From: Rhodococcus qingshengii JCM 15477
GTDB lineage: Bacteria; Actinomycetota; Actinomycetes; Mycobacteriales; Mycobacteriaceae
Reading direction: 5' to 3'
NCBI RefSeq assembly: GCF_023221595.1
Contig: NZ_CP096563.1
Location: 310,001-374,000 of the forward strand
Length of the DNA: 64,000 bases
Position numbers and translations under genes: made by a program
In this document: piece by piece, positions 32,180 to 40,516 of the stretch
How positions within the stretch are numbered: the first letter of the stretch is position 1
How the letters are laid out: every line of letters starts with the position of its first letter
The notes under the pieces: generated by a model
Seen by the model: the letters and a program-made list of their open reading frames with translations, nothing else
The model's database searches: none
What the model was told of the DNA's origin: nothing

Positions 32180-33223
32180 ATGAGTTTTGTACTACCGGAA
32201 ACGACGCTCGGAGTGGTGGCCCATGCGGCAGGTGACCTGCGGGTCGAGCATGTTGCGTTGACTGCGCCGACCGCCGAGCAGGCAGTGATCGAGATCGCTT
32301 ACGGCGGTGTGTGTGGATCAGATCTGCACTACTGGACGCACGGCGCGGCGGGGGAGTCGATTCTGAAGGCGCCGATGCTGCTCGGTCACGAGGTGGTCGG
32401 CACGGTCGTGACGGCCGCGGCGGACGGAACGGGGCCGGCAGTTGGAACTTCCGTGGCCGTACACCCCGCAACGCCCGGTGGGACCGCGCCTCGGTTCCCG
32501 AGCGATCGGCCCAACCTCTCGCCCTGCTGCACATACCTGGGAAGTGCAGCGCAGTACCCACACACCGAGGGCGCCTTCGTGAAATACGCAGTGCTCCCGA
32601 CACGCATGCTCCGGGAACTGCCCGAGGGGTTGGACCTGCGGACTGCGTCGGTAGCCGAACCGGCAAGCGTTGCCTGGCACGCTGTTTCGCGAGCGGGAGA
32701 CGTACGCGGGAAGAAGGCGCTGGTCGTCGGCTGCGGACCCATCGGCGCACTGGTCGTGGCTGTGCTCAAACGAGCAGGCGCGCAGTCGATCACCGCGGTC
32801 GACGTGCACGACGTTCCGCTGCAGATCGCGTCGACGCTCGGTGCGGATCGGGTTCTCGAGGCCACCGACGCCGAGGCAGTCGCCGCATCCGATGCCGACG
32901 TGGTCGTCGAGTGCACCGGCAATCATCGCGGGCTCGAATCCGCTATTCGCGGGGCGACGCGCGGTGGACGGGTGGTCATGCTCGGGCTTCTTCCGTCCGG
33001 ACCTCAACCGGTACACATTTCGCTGGCGATCACGCGAGAGTTGGAGTTGGTGGGCTCATTCCGCTTCAACGACGAAATCGACGAGGTGCTGCTCGCCCTC
33101 GCCGACGGTTCGCTTGCTGTCGATGCTGTTCTCACACACGAATATCCGGTCGAGGAAGCTCTGGAAGCCTTCGCAGTCGCCAAGGATGCTTCGGTGTCGG
33201 GGAAGGTGCTGTTGCGGTTCTGA
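32180..33223 (+). CDS. Zinc alcohol dehydrogenase, probable L-idonate 5-dehydrogenase
   Basis: Medium-chain zinc dehydrogenase of 347 aa: GGVCGSDLHYWTHGAAGE, MLLGHEVVGTV, the structural-zinc region changed to a SPCCTYLGSAAQYPHTEGAF form, and cofactor motif GCGPIGALVVAVLKRAG. The SDLHYW and NPHTEGAFVKY-like text is typical of L-idonate 5-dehydrogenases. With the SDR and the gluconokinase 8 kb upstream it could complete idonate to 6-phosphogluconate conversion. Ends before a 17-bp perfect terminator. Confidence 0.82.
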   Translation: MSFVLPETTLGVVAHAAGDLRVEHVALTAPTAEQAVIEIAYGGVCGSDLHYWTHGAAGESILKAPMLLGHEVVGTVVTAAADGTGPAVGTSVAVHPATPGGTAPRFPSDRPNLSPCCTYLGSAAQYPHTEGAFVKYAVLPTRMLRELPEGLDLRTASVAEPASVAWHAVSRAGDVRGKKALVVGCGPIGALVVAVLKRAGAQSITAVDVHDVPLQIASTLGADRVLEATDAEAVAASDADVVVECTGNHRGLESAIRGATRGGRVVMLGLLPSGPQPVHISLAITRELELVGSFRFNDEIDEVLLALADGSLAVDAVLTHEYPVEEALEAFAVAKDASVSGKVLLRF

Positions 33224-33236
33224 GTCCTTCGACCCT

Positions 33237-33276
33237 GTGCGCCTTTATTAACCGCGGGTGGTTAATAAAGGCGCAC
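33237..33276. terminator. Bidirectional terminator, 17-bp perfect stem
   Basis: GTGCGCCTTTATTAACC (33237-33253) is perfectly paired by GGTTAATAAAGGCGCAC (33260-33276) with a 6-base loop. It lies between the convergent idonate-dehydrogenase-like gene and the RraA-family gene and can serve both. Confidence 0.85.
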
Positions 33277-33282
33277 AGCAGG

Positions 33283-33951
33283 TTATTCGACCACCAGGCC
33301 CTTGGCTTCCAGCAGGGCAGTCAGATTGCTCACCTCGAGTGGGGTCTCGCCTCGCTTGTAACGCTCGATATACCCGGCTTCGGCTTCGTCACGGGCACGC
33401 GAGAGTTCGATTGCCTCGGCAACCTCCTCGCGGCGGACCACGACAACGCCGTCGCAGTCACCCTTGACGACGTCACCGGGATAAATGACCTGTTCTCCGA
33501 AGACCAGGGGATGGTTGATCGGGCCGAGAGATTCCTTGACGGTTCCCTCGATGTACACGTGCTTGGAGAAGACGGGGAATCCGAGTTCGCGGATCTCCCG
33601 GGTATCGCGCACTCCGCCGTCGGTGACCAGTGCGGTAATGCCGCGCGCAACACAGGCATTGGCGAGGACATCGCCGAACTGGCCGGCGGCTTGATCACCT
33701 GAAGAGACGATCAGGACGTCACCCGGCTGTGCGTAGCTGATCGCAACCTGCAGCATGAGGTTGTCACGGGGATGGCACTTGACTGTGAAGGCGGAGCCGC
33801 AGAACTTCATGTCGCGGTCGATCGGTTTGATCGCCGGATGCAGCGACCCCTTACGTCCCTGTGCCTCGTGAATCGTGGCCGCGGAGAACGTCCCCAGTTC
33901 GGCAATCAGGTCCTTGTCCGCGCGATCAATTTTCGTCTTGACGTGAATCAT
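33283..33951 (-). CDS. RraA/4-hydroxy-4-methyl-2-oxoglutarate aldolase family protein
   Basis: 222 aa with TFSAATIHEAQGRKGSLHP, VKCHPRDNLMLQVAI, PGDVLIVSSGD and QFGDVLANACVARGITALVTDGGVRDT. The last motif carries the substrate Arg and metal Asp of HMG/CHA aldolases. DGVVVVRREEV follows. These metal enzymes cleave 4-hydroxy-2-oxo diacids to pyruvate and also decarboxylate oxaloacetate. ATG 33951 matches the usual length; longer frames upstream are low-quality. The gene follows an aminotransferase on the same strand after 25 bases. The two may act on one amino acid. Confidence 0.85.
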   Translation of the reverse strand: MIHVKTKIDRADKDLIAELGTFSAATIHEAQGRKGSLHPAIKPIDRDMKFCGSAFTVKCHPRDNLMLQVAISYAQPGDVLIVSSGDQAAGQFGDVLANACVARGITALVTDGGVRDTREIRELGFPVFSKHVYIEGTVKESLGPINHPLVFGEQVIYPGDVVKGDCDGVVVVRREEVAEAIELSRARDEAEAGYIERYKRGETPLEVSNLTALLEAKGLVVE

Positions 33952-33976
33952 CTTGTACTCCAGAAAGTATGAAAGA

Positions 33977-35185
33977 TCAGGAAAGGCGTTCGACTGCCGC
34001 GGCGATCTGTGCCGCGGCCTTTTCGAGGACGGCCTCGGAGGTGGCGAAGGAGATACGGAAGTACGGCGATGCGCCGTAAGCCGAACCCTGAATGGTGGCA
34101 ACCGACGCCTCGTCGAGGAGATAGAGGACGAGATCCTGGTCGGACTCGATCACGGTGCCATCCGGGGTCTGCTTGCCGATCAAGCCGGCACAGTTGACGA
34201 ACAGGTAGAACGCACCCTGCGGCACGACGGGCTCGAGCCCGGGGACAACACCGAGGAGGTGAGCCGAGAGGTCGCGTCGTCGTCGGTAACTTCGTACGGA
34301 TTCGGTGAGGAAACTCTGGTCGCCGGTGAGGGCTTCCACGGCTGCGGCCTGGCTGATCGAGGACGGGCAGGAAGAACTCTGACCCTGCAGTTTGTTGACG
34401 GCGCCGATCAATCCGGAATTTCCGAGTCCGTATCCGAGTCGCCACCCGGTCATGGCATGAGACTTGGAGACTCCGTTGGTGACCAGTACCTGATCACGGA
34501 GGTGCGGAGCGACCTGCAGCAGACTCGGGATCGGAGCGTCGCCGAAGTTGATCTCGTCGTAGATCTCGTCGACCAACACACTGACATGGGGATTGGCCTC
34601 GATCACTTCGGCGAGGGCCTGCAGCTGCTCGCGGGTGTACACAGATCCGGTGGGGTTGCCCGGGGCATTGAGGATGACCCACTTGGTGTTCGAAGTGATT
34701 GCAGCGGATAGTGCTTCGGCTGTGAGAAGAAAGTTGTCGGACTCCTCGCACTGAACGATCACCGGAGTTCCGTCGTGAGCGAGGACCATATCCGGGTACG
34801 AAACCCAGTAAGGGGCGGGAACGATAACCTCGACGCCGGCTTCGACCGTCGCCATGAGAGCGAGGAAGATGACCTGTTTCGCGCCGCCGCCGACGGTGAT
34901 CTGGTTGTCCGCGTACTGGATTCCGGTTCGCGAAGCCGCGCGTGCTGCGATTGCCTCGCGTAGAGCCGGGATGCCGTTGACTGCGGTGTACTTGGTCTGA
35001 CCCGTGTTGATCGCAGTGATCGCCGCAGACTTGATGTTGTCGGGTGTGTCGAAATCGGGCTCCCCGACGGTCAGGTCGAGTATTTCACGGCCCTGGGCCT
35101 TCAGCTCGCGCACTCGTTGTGCGGCAGCCACACTCGGCGACTCCCTGATTCTGTCGACGCGCGCAGCCGGAACGAAAGTCGCCAT
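33977..35185 (-). CDS. Class I aminotransferase (aspartate aminotransferase-like)
   Basis: 402 aa of fold-type I PLP enzyme: LDLTVGEPDFDTPDNIK, TKYTAVNGIPALREAIA, VGGGAKQVIFLALMA, ILNAPGNPTGSVYTREQL and VLVDEIYDEINF. The PLP lysine lies in NGVSKSHAMTGWRLGYG. Length and motifs fit AspC-like subgroup I-alpha/gamma enzymes. Transcribed with the RraA-type aldolase, it probably makes the 2-oxo acid the aldolase cleaves, rather than serving general aspartate synthesis. That link is inference. Confidence 0.9.
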   Translation of the reverse strand: MATFVPAARVDRIRESPSVAAAQRVRELKAQGREILDLTVGEPDFDTPDNIKSAAITAINTGQTKYTAVNGIPALREAIAARAASRTGIQYADNQITVGGGAKQVIFLALMATVEAGVEVIVPAPYWVSYPDMVLAHDGTPVIVQCEESDNFLLTAEALSAAITSNTKWVILNAPGNPTGSVYTREQLQALAEVIEANPHVSVLVDEIYDEINFGDAPIPSLLQVAPHLRDQVLVTNGVSKSHAMTGWRLGYGLGNSGLIGAVNKLQGQSSSCPSSISQAAAVEALTGDQSFLTESVRSYRRRRDLSAHLLGVVPGLEPVVPQGAFYLFVNCAGLIGKQTPDGTVIESDQDLVLYLLDEASVATIQGSAYGASPYFRISFATSEAVLEKAAAQIAAAVERLS

Positions 35186-35345
35186 GATGGTCTGCTCCTG
35201 GGTCCGGGGTGAGCGTGGATTCCCGTCGTCGACGAGCCACAGTTCTCACTCGGTGATCCGTTCGACCATAGGGTCCTACCAGGGAATCTGACCAAGACCG
35301 AACCGTTGTGGCCCGATAAGCAAACGTGATGGAGCGGTGACGGAA

Positions 35346-35750
35346 TCAGACCGACAGAACGCGCAGATCCTCGAGACCGTCCACGACGGGAACTCGCCAC
35401 GACGCAAGCTCTTCCGGTCCCTGCTCGTCCCACAATTCGAACAGTTCCGAATCGGTCGATGCGATGGTGCGCTCCACCATTTCGATCAACCAGGTGAGCC
35501 GTTCGCTGGTCAGGGCCGCGGTGAAGGAATCGAGATCGAGGTCTTCGGTGGCGGGGTCGCGCTTGTGATCGGCGCGCACGATCAGCACCAATTCGAGCAA
35601 GGCGATGGCGATTTGGCCGCCGTCCACCTCGAGGTAGTCGTCCTCGAATGCCCACTCCACCGATTCGAAGGTGAAGTCACCGTGCCCGATGGACGCGATC
35701 AAATCCCCTGCACCGTCGTTCTCGAACGGTCCCGATCCCCACGCGCCCAC
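35346..35750 (-). CDS. DUF4259 family protein
   Basis: The 134-aa protein starts MGAWGSGPFENDGAGDLIASI, the hallmark of DUF4259. It continues with FDFTF-like ESVEWAFEDDYLEVDGGQIAIALLELVLIV and SEWLTWLIEMV-like RLTWLIEMVERTIAS text. It is soluble, acidic and helical. No function is established. It stands alone, 25 bases from the convergently unrelated LysE gene on the same strand. Confidence 0.85.
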   Translation of the reverse strand: MGAWGSGPFENDGAGDLIASIGHGDFTFESVEWAFEDDYLEVDGGQIAIALLELVLIVRADHKRDPATEDLDLDSFTAALTSERLTWLIEMVERTIASTDSELFELWDEQGPEELASWRVPVVDGLEDLRVLSV

Positions 35751-35775
35751 TGTCTACTCTTTTCCGATTGCCGTC

Positions 35776-36396
35776 TCAGCGCGCTTCGAGCGCGATCTTC
35801 GCTCCGAATCCTAGAAGAACTGTTCCGGTTATGCGCTCGAGTGCCTGTCGCACTCGGGGCTTCTCGAAGGTGCTACGCGCTCGCGAGAGAAGGACCACGT
35901 AGCCACTGAGCCACACGATGGTGATGGCTGCGTGGATGAGCACCAGCAATGCAAGCGACGGTCCCGTCGGCCACCCGGCCGGAACCAACTGCGGCAACAG
36001 TCCGGTGTAGAAGACGGCGATCTTGGGGTTGAGCAGGTTGGTGGTGAAGCCCGTCTTCCATGTCCCGGCCTTCTGCGATCGTGGAGCGTCGGCATTGTGT
36101 TGCATCCGCGACGTCCGGCTCTCCCACAGTGCTCGCACACCGAGATAGATCAGGTAAGCCGCGCCGGCGAGCTTGACGACGGTGTACGCCTCCGCCGACG
36201 CGGCCAGGATCGCCGACAGCCCGAGGACGGTCAACAGACCCCACACCAGAAGGCCCGAGACGATGCCGGCAGCTACCCGGAAACCGGCGGATCTGCCCGC
36301 GCCGAGAGCAGCCTGCGTCACGACGGCCATGTCGGGCCCGGGGACCAGAGTCAGTAGGGCGAGCACAGCTGTGGCGGCGAGCAGAGCGGTCAGCAT
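35776..36396 (-). CDS. LysE/RhtB-family amino acid exporter
   Basis: 206 aa with about six membrane helices and the family signature LTLVPGPDMAVVTQAALGAGRSAGFRVAAGI near the N-terminus. LAGAAYLIYLGVRALW and NLLNPKIAVFYTGLLPQLV follow. These are exporters of amino acids or related metabolites. ATG 36396 starts at the first helix; upstream frame text is not membrane-like. Substrate unknown. Confidence 0.9.
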   Translation of the reverse strand: MLTALLAATAVLALLTLVPGPDMAVVTQAALGAGRSAGFRVAAGIVSGLLVWGLLTVLGLSAILAASAEAYTVVKLAGAAYLIYLGVRALWESRTSRMQHNADAPRSQKAGTWKTGFTTNLLNPKIAVFYTGLLPQLVPAGWPTGPSLALLVLIHAAITIVWLSGYVVLLSRARSTFEKPRVRQALERITGTVLLGFGAKIALEAR

Positions 36397-36795
36397 GCAA
36401 CAAGTATGAAGTCGGGGTGGGGAGCATTGTCGGCCGGTGGTGTCGGGCCTGTGAACAAAGAGTGGCGCGGCGGTGTGAACTGCATGGACACGCCCGGAAA
36501 CCGGCGTCTCGCGAGCCCTGTTCGACAAAGTTATGCACACTGTGGGGAAACGAATCGTTGCAGGTAGAAGGAATAACTATGTTGTAATTCATCCTTTTGT
36601 CCACAGGTTATGCACAACTGGGAAGCGGATGTGAATGAAGTTATCCACACCTGTGTGTGCATCGGTGGAGAACTGTCCAACTCCATTGGATACCCGCGAG
36701 TAATAAATCCCAACCAGTGGGTTGACCCCGGGACGTTCGTCCTGTCCAATCGAGAGTCAGCGGTAGTCGTGCGATGCTCAGGGGGCGCTTGACGG
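36397..36795. other. 399-base A+T-rich gap with DnaA-box-like sites
   Basis: No gene is visible between the leftward LysE gene and the rightward esterase gene. The middle is A+T-rich (GGAATAACTATGTTGTAATT) and holds four DnaA-box-like 9-mers, listed separately. The rightward promoter of the esterase gene should also lie here. Confidence 0.6.
36531..36649 (+). promoter_or_regulatory. Cluster of four DnaA-box-like sites
   Basis: TTATGCACA at 36531-36539, TTGTCCACA at 36597-36605, TTATGCACA at 36608-36616 and TTATCCACA at 36641-36649 lie on the same strand within 119 bases. TTATCCACA is the canonical box and TTGTCCACA the common actinobacterial variant. A weak reverse site (TGTGGGGAA) is at about 36541-36548. 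There are no dnaA, dnaN or rpmH genes here, so this is not the usual chromosomal origin. It may titrate DnaA or regulate the neighbouring genes. Confidence 0.55.
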
Positions 36796-37806
36796 ATGCG
36801 GAGATTTGGGTTTGTCGGGATTGTGTTGGTCGTGCTCGCGCTTGTCGTGGGCGGAGTGGCGTATGCCGAACCGGCACCTGAAAACCCACCAGGAGATTCG
36901 GCCGGTCAGGCCGGGGCTCACATCAATCGCATAGAGCAGTTGTCGCCCACACGCAGTGCCGTCTTCGTCGAGTCGCCGGCCATGCGGCGCGAGGTGCAAG
37001 TGCAGGTTCTGCATCCAGCGTCGAGTGCCGGTTCGCGTCCGTCCTTCTACCTACTCGACGGCGTCAGTGCCGGTTCGGAATCCGGATACTCCGAAAGCAC
37101 CTGGACTCAAAAGACCGACATCGAAGCGTTTTTCGCCGACAAGAACGTCAACGTCGTTCTCCCTGTTGGCGGTACCGGCAGTTTCTACACCAACTGGAAG
37201 AACGACGATCCGAACCTCGGTGTGAACGAGTGGGAATCGTTTCTCGCAGAAGAACTTCCGACGTTGATCGATTCTGCGTTTTCCGGAAATGGGACGAACG
37301 TGGTCGGCGGGGTGTCCATGGGTGCGCTCGGCGCGGCCAACCTCATCACACATCACCCGAAGCTCTACACCGGATTGGCCTCGTACAGTGGCTGTCTCGA
37401 CAACTCCGAATCGTCCTCGCAGGACTCCGTACGGCTCACCGTGGCCAGCAAGGCGGGCGACGCCACCAACATGTGGGGCCCGGCGTCGGACCCCGACTGG
37501 CAAAAGCACGACCCGTCCACCAACGCGGAAACGCTGCGAGGGAAGACGATCTACGTGTCCTCCGGTACAGGTGCGCCCGGAGAATACGACAACGTCTTCA
37601 CCCCGAGTGGACTGCAGACTGCCATCGAAGGCGGACCGCTCGAGGCGCTCGCTAATACGTGCACACAACTGTTCGAAGCGAGGTTGGGCGAGTTGTCGAT
37701 TCCCGCAGTATTCGCGTATCGGAACGACGGCACCCATTCGTGGCCGTACTGGCAAGACGCGCTTCACGATTCCTGGCCGACGGTGAAGACGGCGCTGGGA
37801 ATGTGA
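36796..37806 (+). CDS. Secreted Ag85/mycolyltransferase-like esterase
   Basis: 336 aa with an N-terminal membrane-inserting signal (residues 5-24, ending VAYA). The alpha/beta-hydrolase core has FYLLDGVSAGSESGY, NVVLPVGGTGSFYTNW and the nucleophile Ser174 in GGVSMGALGAANL. The probable His314 is in NDGTHSWPYW. This is the layout of corynomycolyl/mycolyl transferases of the antigen 85 type, which move mycolates onto trehalose and arabinogalactan outside the cell. The W near GSFYTNW is also conserved there. A plain esterase role is possible. Confidence 0.87.
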   Translation: MRRFGFVGIVLVVLALVVGGVAYAEPAPENPPGDSAGQAGAHINRIEQLSPTRSAVFVESPAMRREVQVQVLHPASSAGSRPSFYLLDGVSAGSESGYSESTWTQKTDIEAFFADKNVNVVLPVGGTGSFYTNWKNDDPNLGVNEWESFLAEELPTLIDSAFSGNGTNVVGGVSMGALGAANLITHHPKLYTGLASYSGCLDNSESSSQDSVRLTVASKAGDATNMWGPASDPDWQKHDPSTNAETLRGKTIYVSSGTGAPGEYDNVFTPSGLQTAIEGGPLEALANTCTQLFEARLGELSIPAVFAYRNDGTHSWPYWQDALHDSWPTVKTALGM

Positions 37807-37814
37807 GCTGAGAA

Positions 37815-38684
37815 CTACTCGGCCAGTGCCAGTTCGAGCAATTGGAGGGCGCCGTCACGGGTCTGCGCCGCCGCGATGAACCCGGCCTTGTGGCAGAAGA
37901 CCGAACTGTCGACGCCCGTCTGGGCGGCAAGATCCGAGCCGTTCAGGCCGCGCCACTGCTCCGGCAACAGCTTTCGTGAACCGAACTTGGAGTCAGCAGG
38001 CTTGACCGTCTGAATCGACCAGCCGCCGTTGGTGTTCGGGAAGATGGTGAACAGCAGCTCCGGCTGGGCAGACGCGGCGCGGCCGTGGGGAACGAAGCGT
38101 TCCAGGACGACGAAGCGCGGATCCGTTGCTTTTTCGTAGGTCTCGGTGAACTCGCGCTCGGCGGCCGCGTCGCCGGCGTACTTGGCGCGCAGGCGAATCA
38201 AGACCTGGGTTGCGAGAACGACGGCCAGCTCGAACTGGGTGTCGAACTCCTCGTCGGTGGACGAGATCGGATTGAAAAGGTCCAGCACGGACGACAGATC
38301 AAAAGGCTTGGTGCCGTAGTCGTTGAGGGTGTAGATCTCTTGGCCGTTGTCGACGGCGTCGATGCCCTCGACCAGTCGGCTGTCGATACGGCGGAACACG
38401 GAGGCGTCGCCTTCACAGAACTGCAGGCCGTATTCCTGCCAGAGCAGACCGAAGGCGGAGTACAGGATGCCGTTGCTGCGCTCGCCGGCATCACGCTGGT
38501 GATGGTCGAAGCGCCCCTCGGCCGGGTTGTAGCGACCGCCGACGTCGAGCACGATGTCCGCGCTGTCGAGGACGGACTCGTCACGGCTGCGAACGACGGT
38601 GGCGTCGGGGTACAGCTGCTTGAGCAGCGATACGCCGAAGACGTCGTCTGCATGGAACTTGCCGTTATGGGTCGCGATGATCAC
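37815..38684 (-). CDS. MYG1-family DHH-like nuclease protein
   Basis: Begins IATHNGKFHADDVFGVSLLKQLYP, then IVLDVGGRYNPAEGRFDHHQRDAGER, the DHH-type metal site of the MYG1/UPF0160 family. VFRRIDSRLVEGIDAVDNG and a C-terminal AGFIAAAQTRDGALQLLELAL follow. Eukaryotic MYG1 is a 3'-5' RNA exonuclease; bacterial members are less studied. 289 aa is typical. It is convergent with the esterase gene, 8 bases apart. Confidence 0.87.
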   Translation of the reverse strand: MIIATHNGKFHADDVFGVSLLKQLYPDATVVRSRDESVLDSADIVLDVGGRYNPAEGRFDHHQRDAGERSNGILYSAFGLLWQEYGLQFCEGDASVFRRIDSRLVEGIDAVDNGQEIYTLNDYGTKPFDLSSVLDLFNPISSTDEEFDTQFELAVVLATQVLIRLRAKYAGDAAAEREFTETYEKATDPRFVVLERFVPHGRAASAQPELLFTIFPNTNGGWSIQTVKPADSKFGSRKLLPEQWRGLNGSDLAAQTGVDSSVFCHKAGFIAAAQTRDGALQLLELALAE

Positions 38685-38721
38685 CCGTCGAGACTAGGCA
38701 ATCGAGCGGGGGGATGCCTAT

Positions 38722-40416
38722 TCAGCCGACGGTGCGGATGCGATCGGTGGCAGGCGGCGAGACCGGGGACCCGGCTGCGAACAGGGCAGTCAAGGCGTCG
38801 AGGTCGTTGCCCGCGCCGGTCATCTGGGTGGAGTTCTTCAGTGCGGTGAAACCGTCCCCGCCCTCGGCGAGGAACTTGTTCACCACGACGCTGTAGGCGC
38901 CGTCGGGGGCGATGTCCTGCCCGTTCAGGCGCATTTCCGAGATTCGCGAGCCCGGCGCTGCTCGCCGGTCCATGGCGTAGGTGAAGCCCGCGGACGGGGA
39001 GAGGATGCGCTCGGTAGCGGTGCCGTCGAGGTCGATCTGGAATTGCTGTTCGAGTGCGTCCTTCAACACCGCTCCTGTGACGGAGAGCACCTCGAGGCTG
39101 TTACCGAATGGCTGAACACCGTAGGCCTGGCGGTAGGTGACCTGGCCGGAAGTGCCGAAGTCCAAGTCCTCGCGCATGCCGCCAGGGTTCGTCAACGCTA
39201 GTTGGGCGCCTCGTGTCGATCCGGCGGCGAGTTGAGCGTCGGCGACCAGGTTGCCGAGTGTCGATTCGCCGCTGGGGACGCGGTCGCGTGTCAGATCGGC
39301 GGTAATGGTCCCCACCGGCCGCTGAGCGCTGTCCGACGCCTCCGACCAGGCCCGGTCGGCGAGAGCCTGAATATCGGGATCCGGCGAAATATCGTGTGTC
39401 ACTATCTGATTGAACGCGGACGTCTGATCGCGAACGACCTCGCGTGTGTTGCGATCGATGGTGACGTCTGCGACGGACACGATCCGGCCGTGCGAAGCGC
39501 CCTGCATCACGACTCTGGGATTGCCTGCGGGATCAGGGAATTCGCAGTTGTACTGCTGGTGGCTGTCGGCGGTGAAGATGACGTCCACCTTCGGTGACGC
39601 ACGAAGGGCGATGTCGCGGGCCGGCCCGGACTCGACGTTGCAGTCGTTGGGCCCACCTTCGACGGCCGGTTCGTCCCCACGGTGCAGGAGGACGGTGATG
39701 GCTTTGACGCCGAAGAAGTCGAGGACGTCGGCGGTGCGGTTGATCGCTTCGACCTCGTCGCCGAACTGCAGATCGGCGATCCCGCCTGGTGTCACGATCT
39801 GCGACGTGTTGGCGGGGGATATCGCGATTACTCCGAGCGGAATGCCGTCGACCATGTTCACGGTGAAGGGCAGCGTGGCCGGGGTGCCGTTGGTGTACGT
39901 CATGTTCGCGGCCATCAGTGGGAAGTTGGCGCCGTCGAAGGACGGACTGAACGTGCACGCATCGACAGCGGAGCAACCGCCGGACTGCATGCGACGGAAC
40001 TCGGCGAGCCCTTTGTCCAGTTCGTGGTTGCCGATCGCGGAAGCGTCGATCTTCATCCGGTTCAGGAGTTCGACCGTCGGTTCGTCGTTGAACATCGCCG
40101 ACTCGAGCGCCGACGATCCCCAGTTGTCACCGACCGAATACAGCAGCGAGTTGGTGGCTTGGCTGCGAAGTTGCGTCACGTAAGCAGCGAGATACGCCGC
40201 GCCACCTGCGGGGGTAAGAGAGCCGTCGGCCTGCCTGATCTCGCTGCGAACACCTTCCGGCGGGCGGAGACTGCCGTGCAGATCGTTGAACGCCAACAGA
40301 CGTACCGACACCGTGTCCTGGGACTCTGCGTTGGCGACGCCACTCAGGGAGGTCGCGGTGGTGGCGAGAAGGGTCGTTGCGAGCACGGCACACGTTCGTG
40401 TCATGCGTCGCGTCAT
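38722..40416 (-). CDS. Secreted 5'-nucleotidase/metallophosphatase (UshA-like)
   Basis: Signal peptide at residues 1-30 (ending GVANA). The calcineurin-type metal motifs are LLAFNDLHGSL (Asp45, His47), YSVGDNWGSSALES, AIGNHELDKG and the paired HRGDE and FTADSHQQYNC. The C-terminal 5'-nucleotidase domain includes ALTNPGGMREDLDFGTSGQVTYRQ and NKFLAEGGDGFTAL. 564 aa. It likely releases phosphate and nucleosides from external nucleotides or related diesters. GAGGGAG precedes the start. Confidence 0.9.
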   Translation of the reverse strand: MTRRMTRTCAVLATTLLATTATSLSGVANAESQDTVSVRLLAFNDLHGSLRPPEGVRSEIRQADGSLTPAGGAAYLAAYVTQLRSQATNSLLYSVGDNWGSSALESAMFNDEPTVELLNRMKIDASAIGNHELDKGLAEFRRMQSGGCSAVDACTFSPSFDGANFPLMAANMTYTNGTPATLPFTVNMVDGIPLGVIAISPANTSQIVTPGGIADLQFGDEVEAINRTADVLDFFGVKAITVLLHRGDEPAVEGGPNDCNVESGPARDIALRASPKVDVIFTADSHQQYNCEFPDPAGNPRVVMQGASHGRIVSVADVTIDRNTREVVRDQTSAFNQIVTHDISPDPDIQALADRAWSEASDSAQRPVGTITADLTRDRVPSGESTLGNLVADAQLAAGSTRGAQLALTNPGGMREDLDFGTSGQVTYRQAYGVQPFGNSLEVLSVTGAVLKDALEQQFQIDLDGTATERILSPSAGFTYAMDRRAAPGSRISEMRLNGQDIAPDGAYSVVVNKFLAEGGDGFTALKNSTQMTGAGNDLDALTALFAAGSPVSPPATDRIRTVG

Positions 40417-40516
40417 GCGTCGTGCTCCCTCACTCGGACCGGCCTCGAACCTCCCTGAGTGTGCCCGTCTGCCGAAACGAATTCCAGTCCCCGGCGTAAC
40501 AGTTATGTATCGAGTG

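Noticed and set aside
36397..36795. Chromosomal replication origin
   Set aside because: DnaA-like boxes are present, but dnaA, dnaN and rpmH are absent, so I list only a box cluster.
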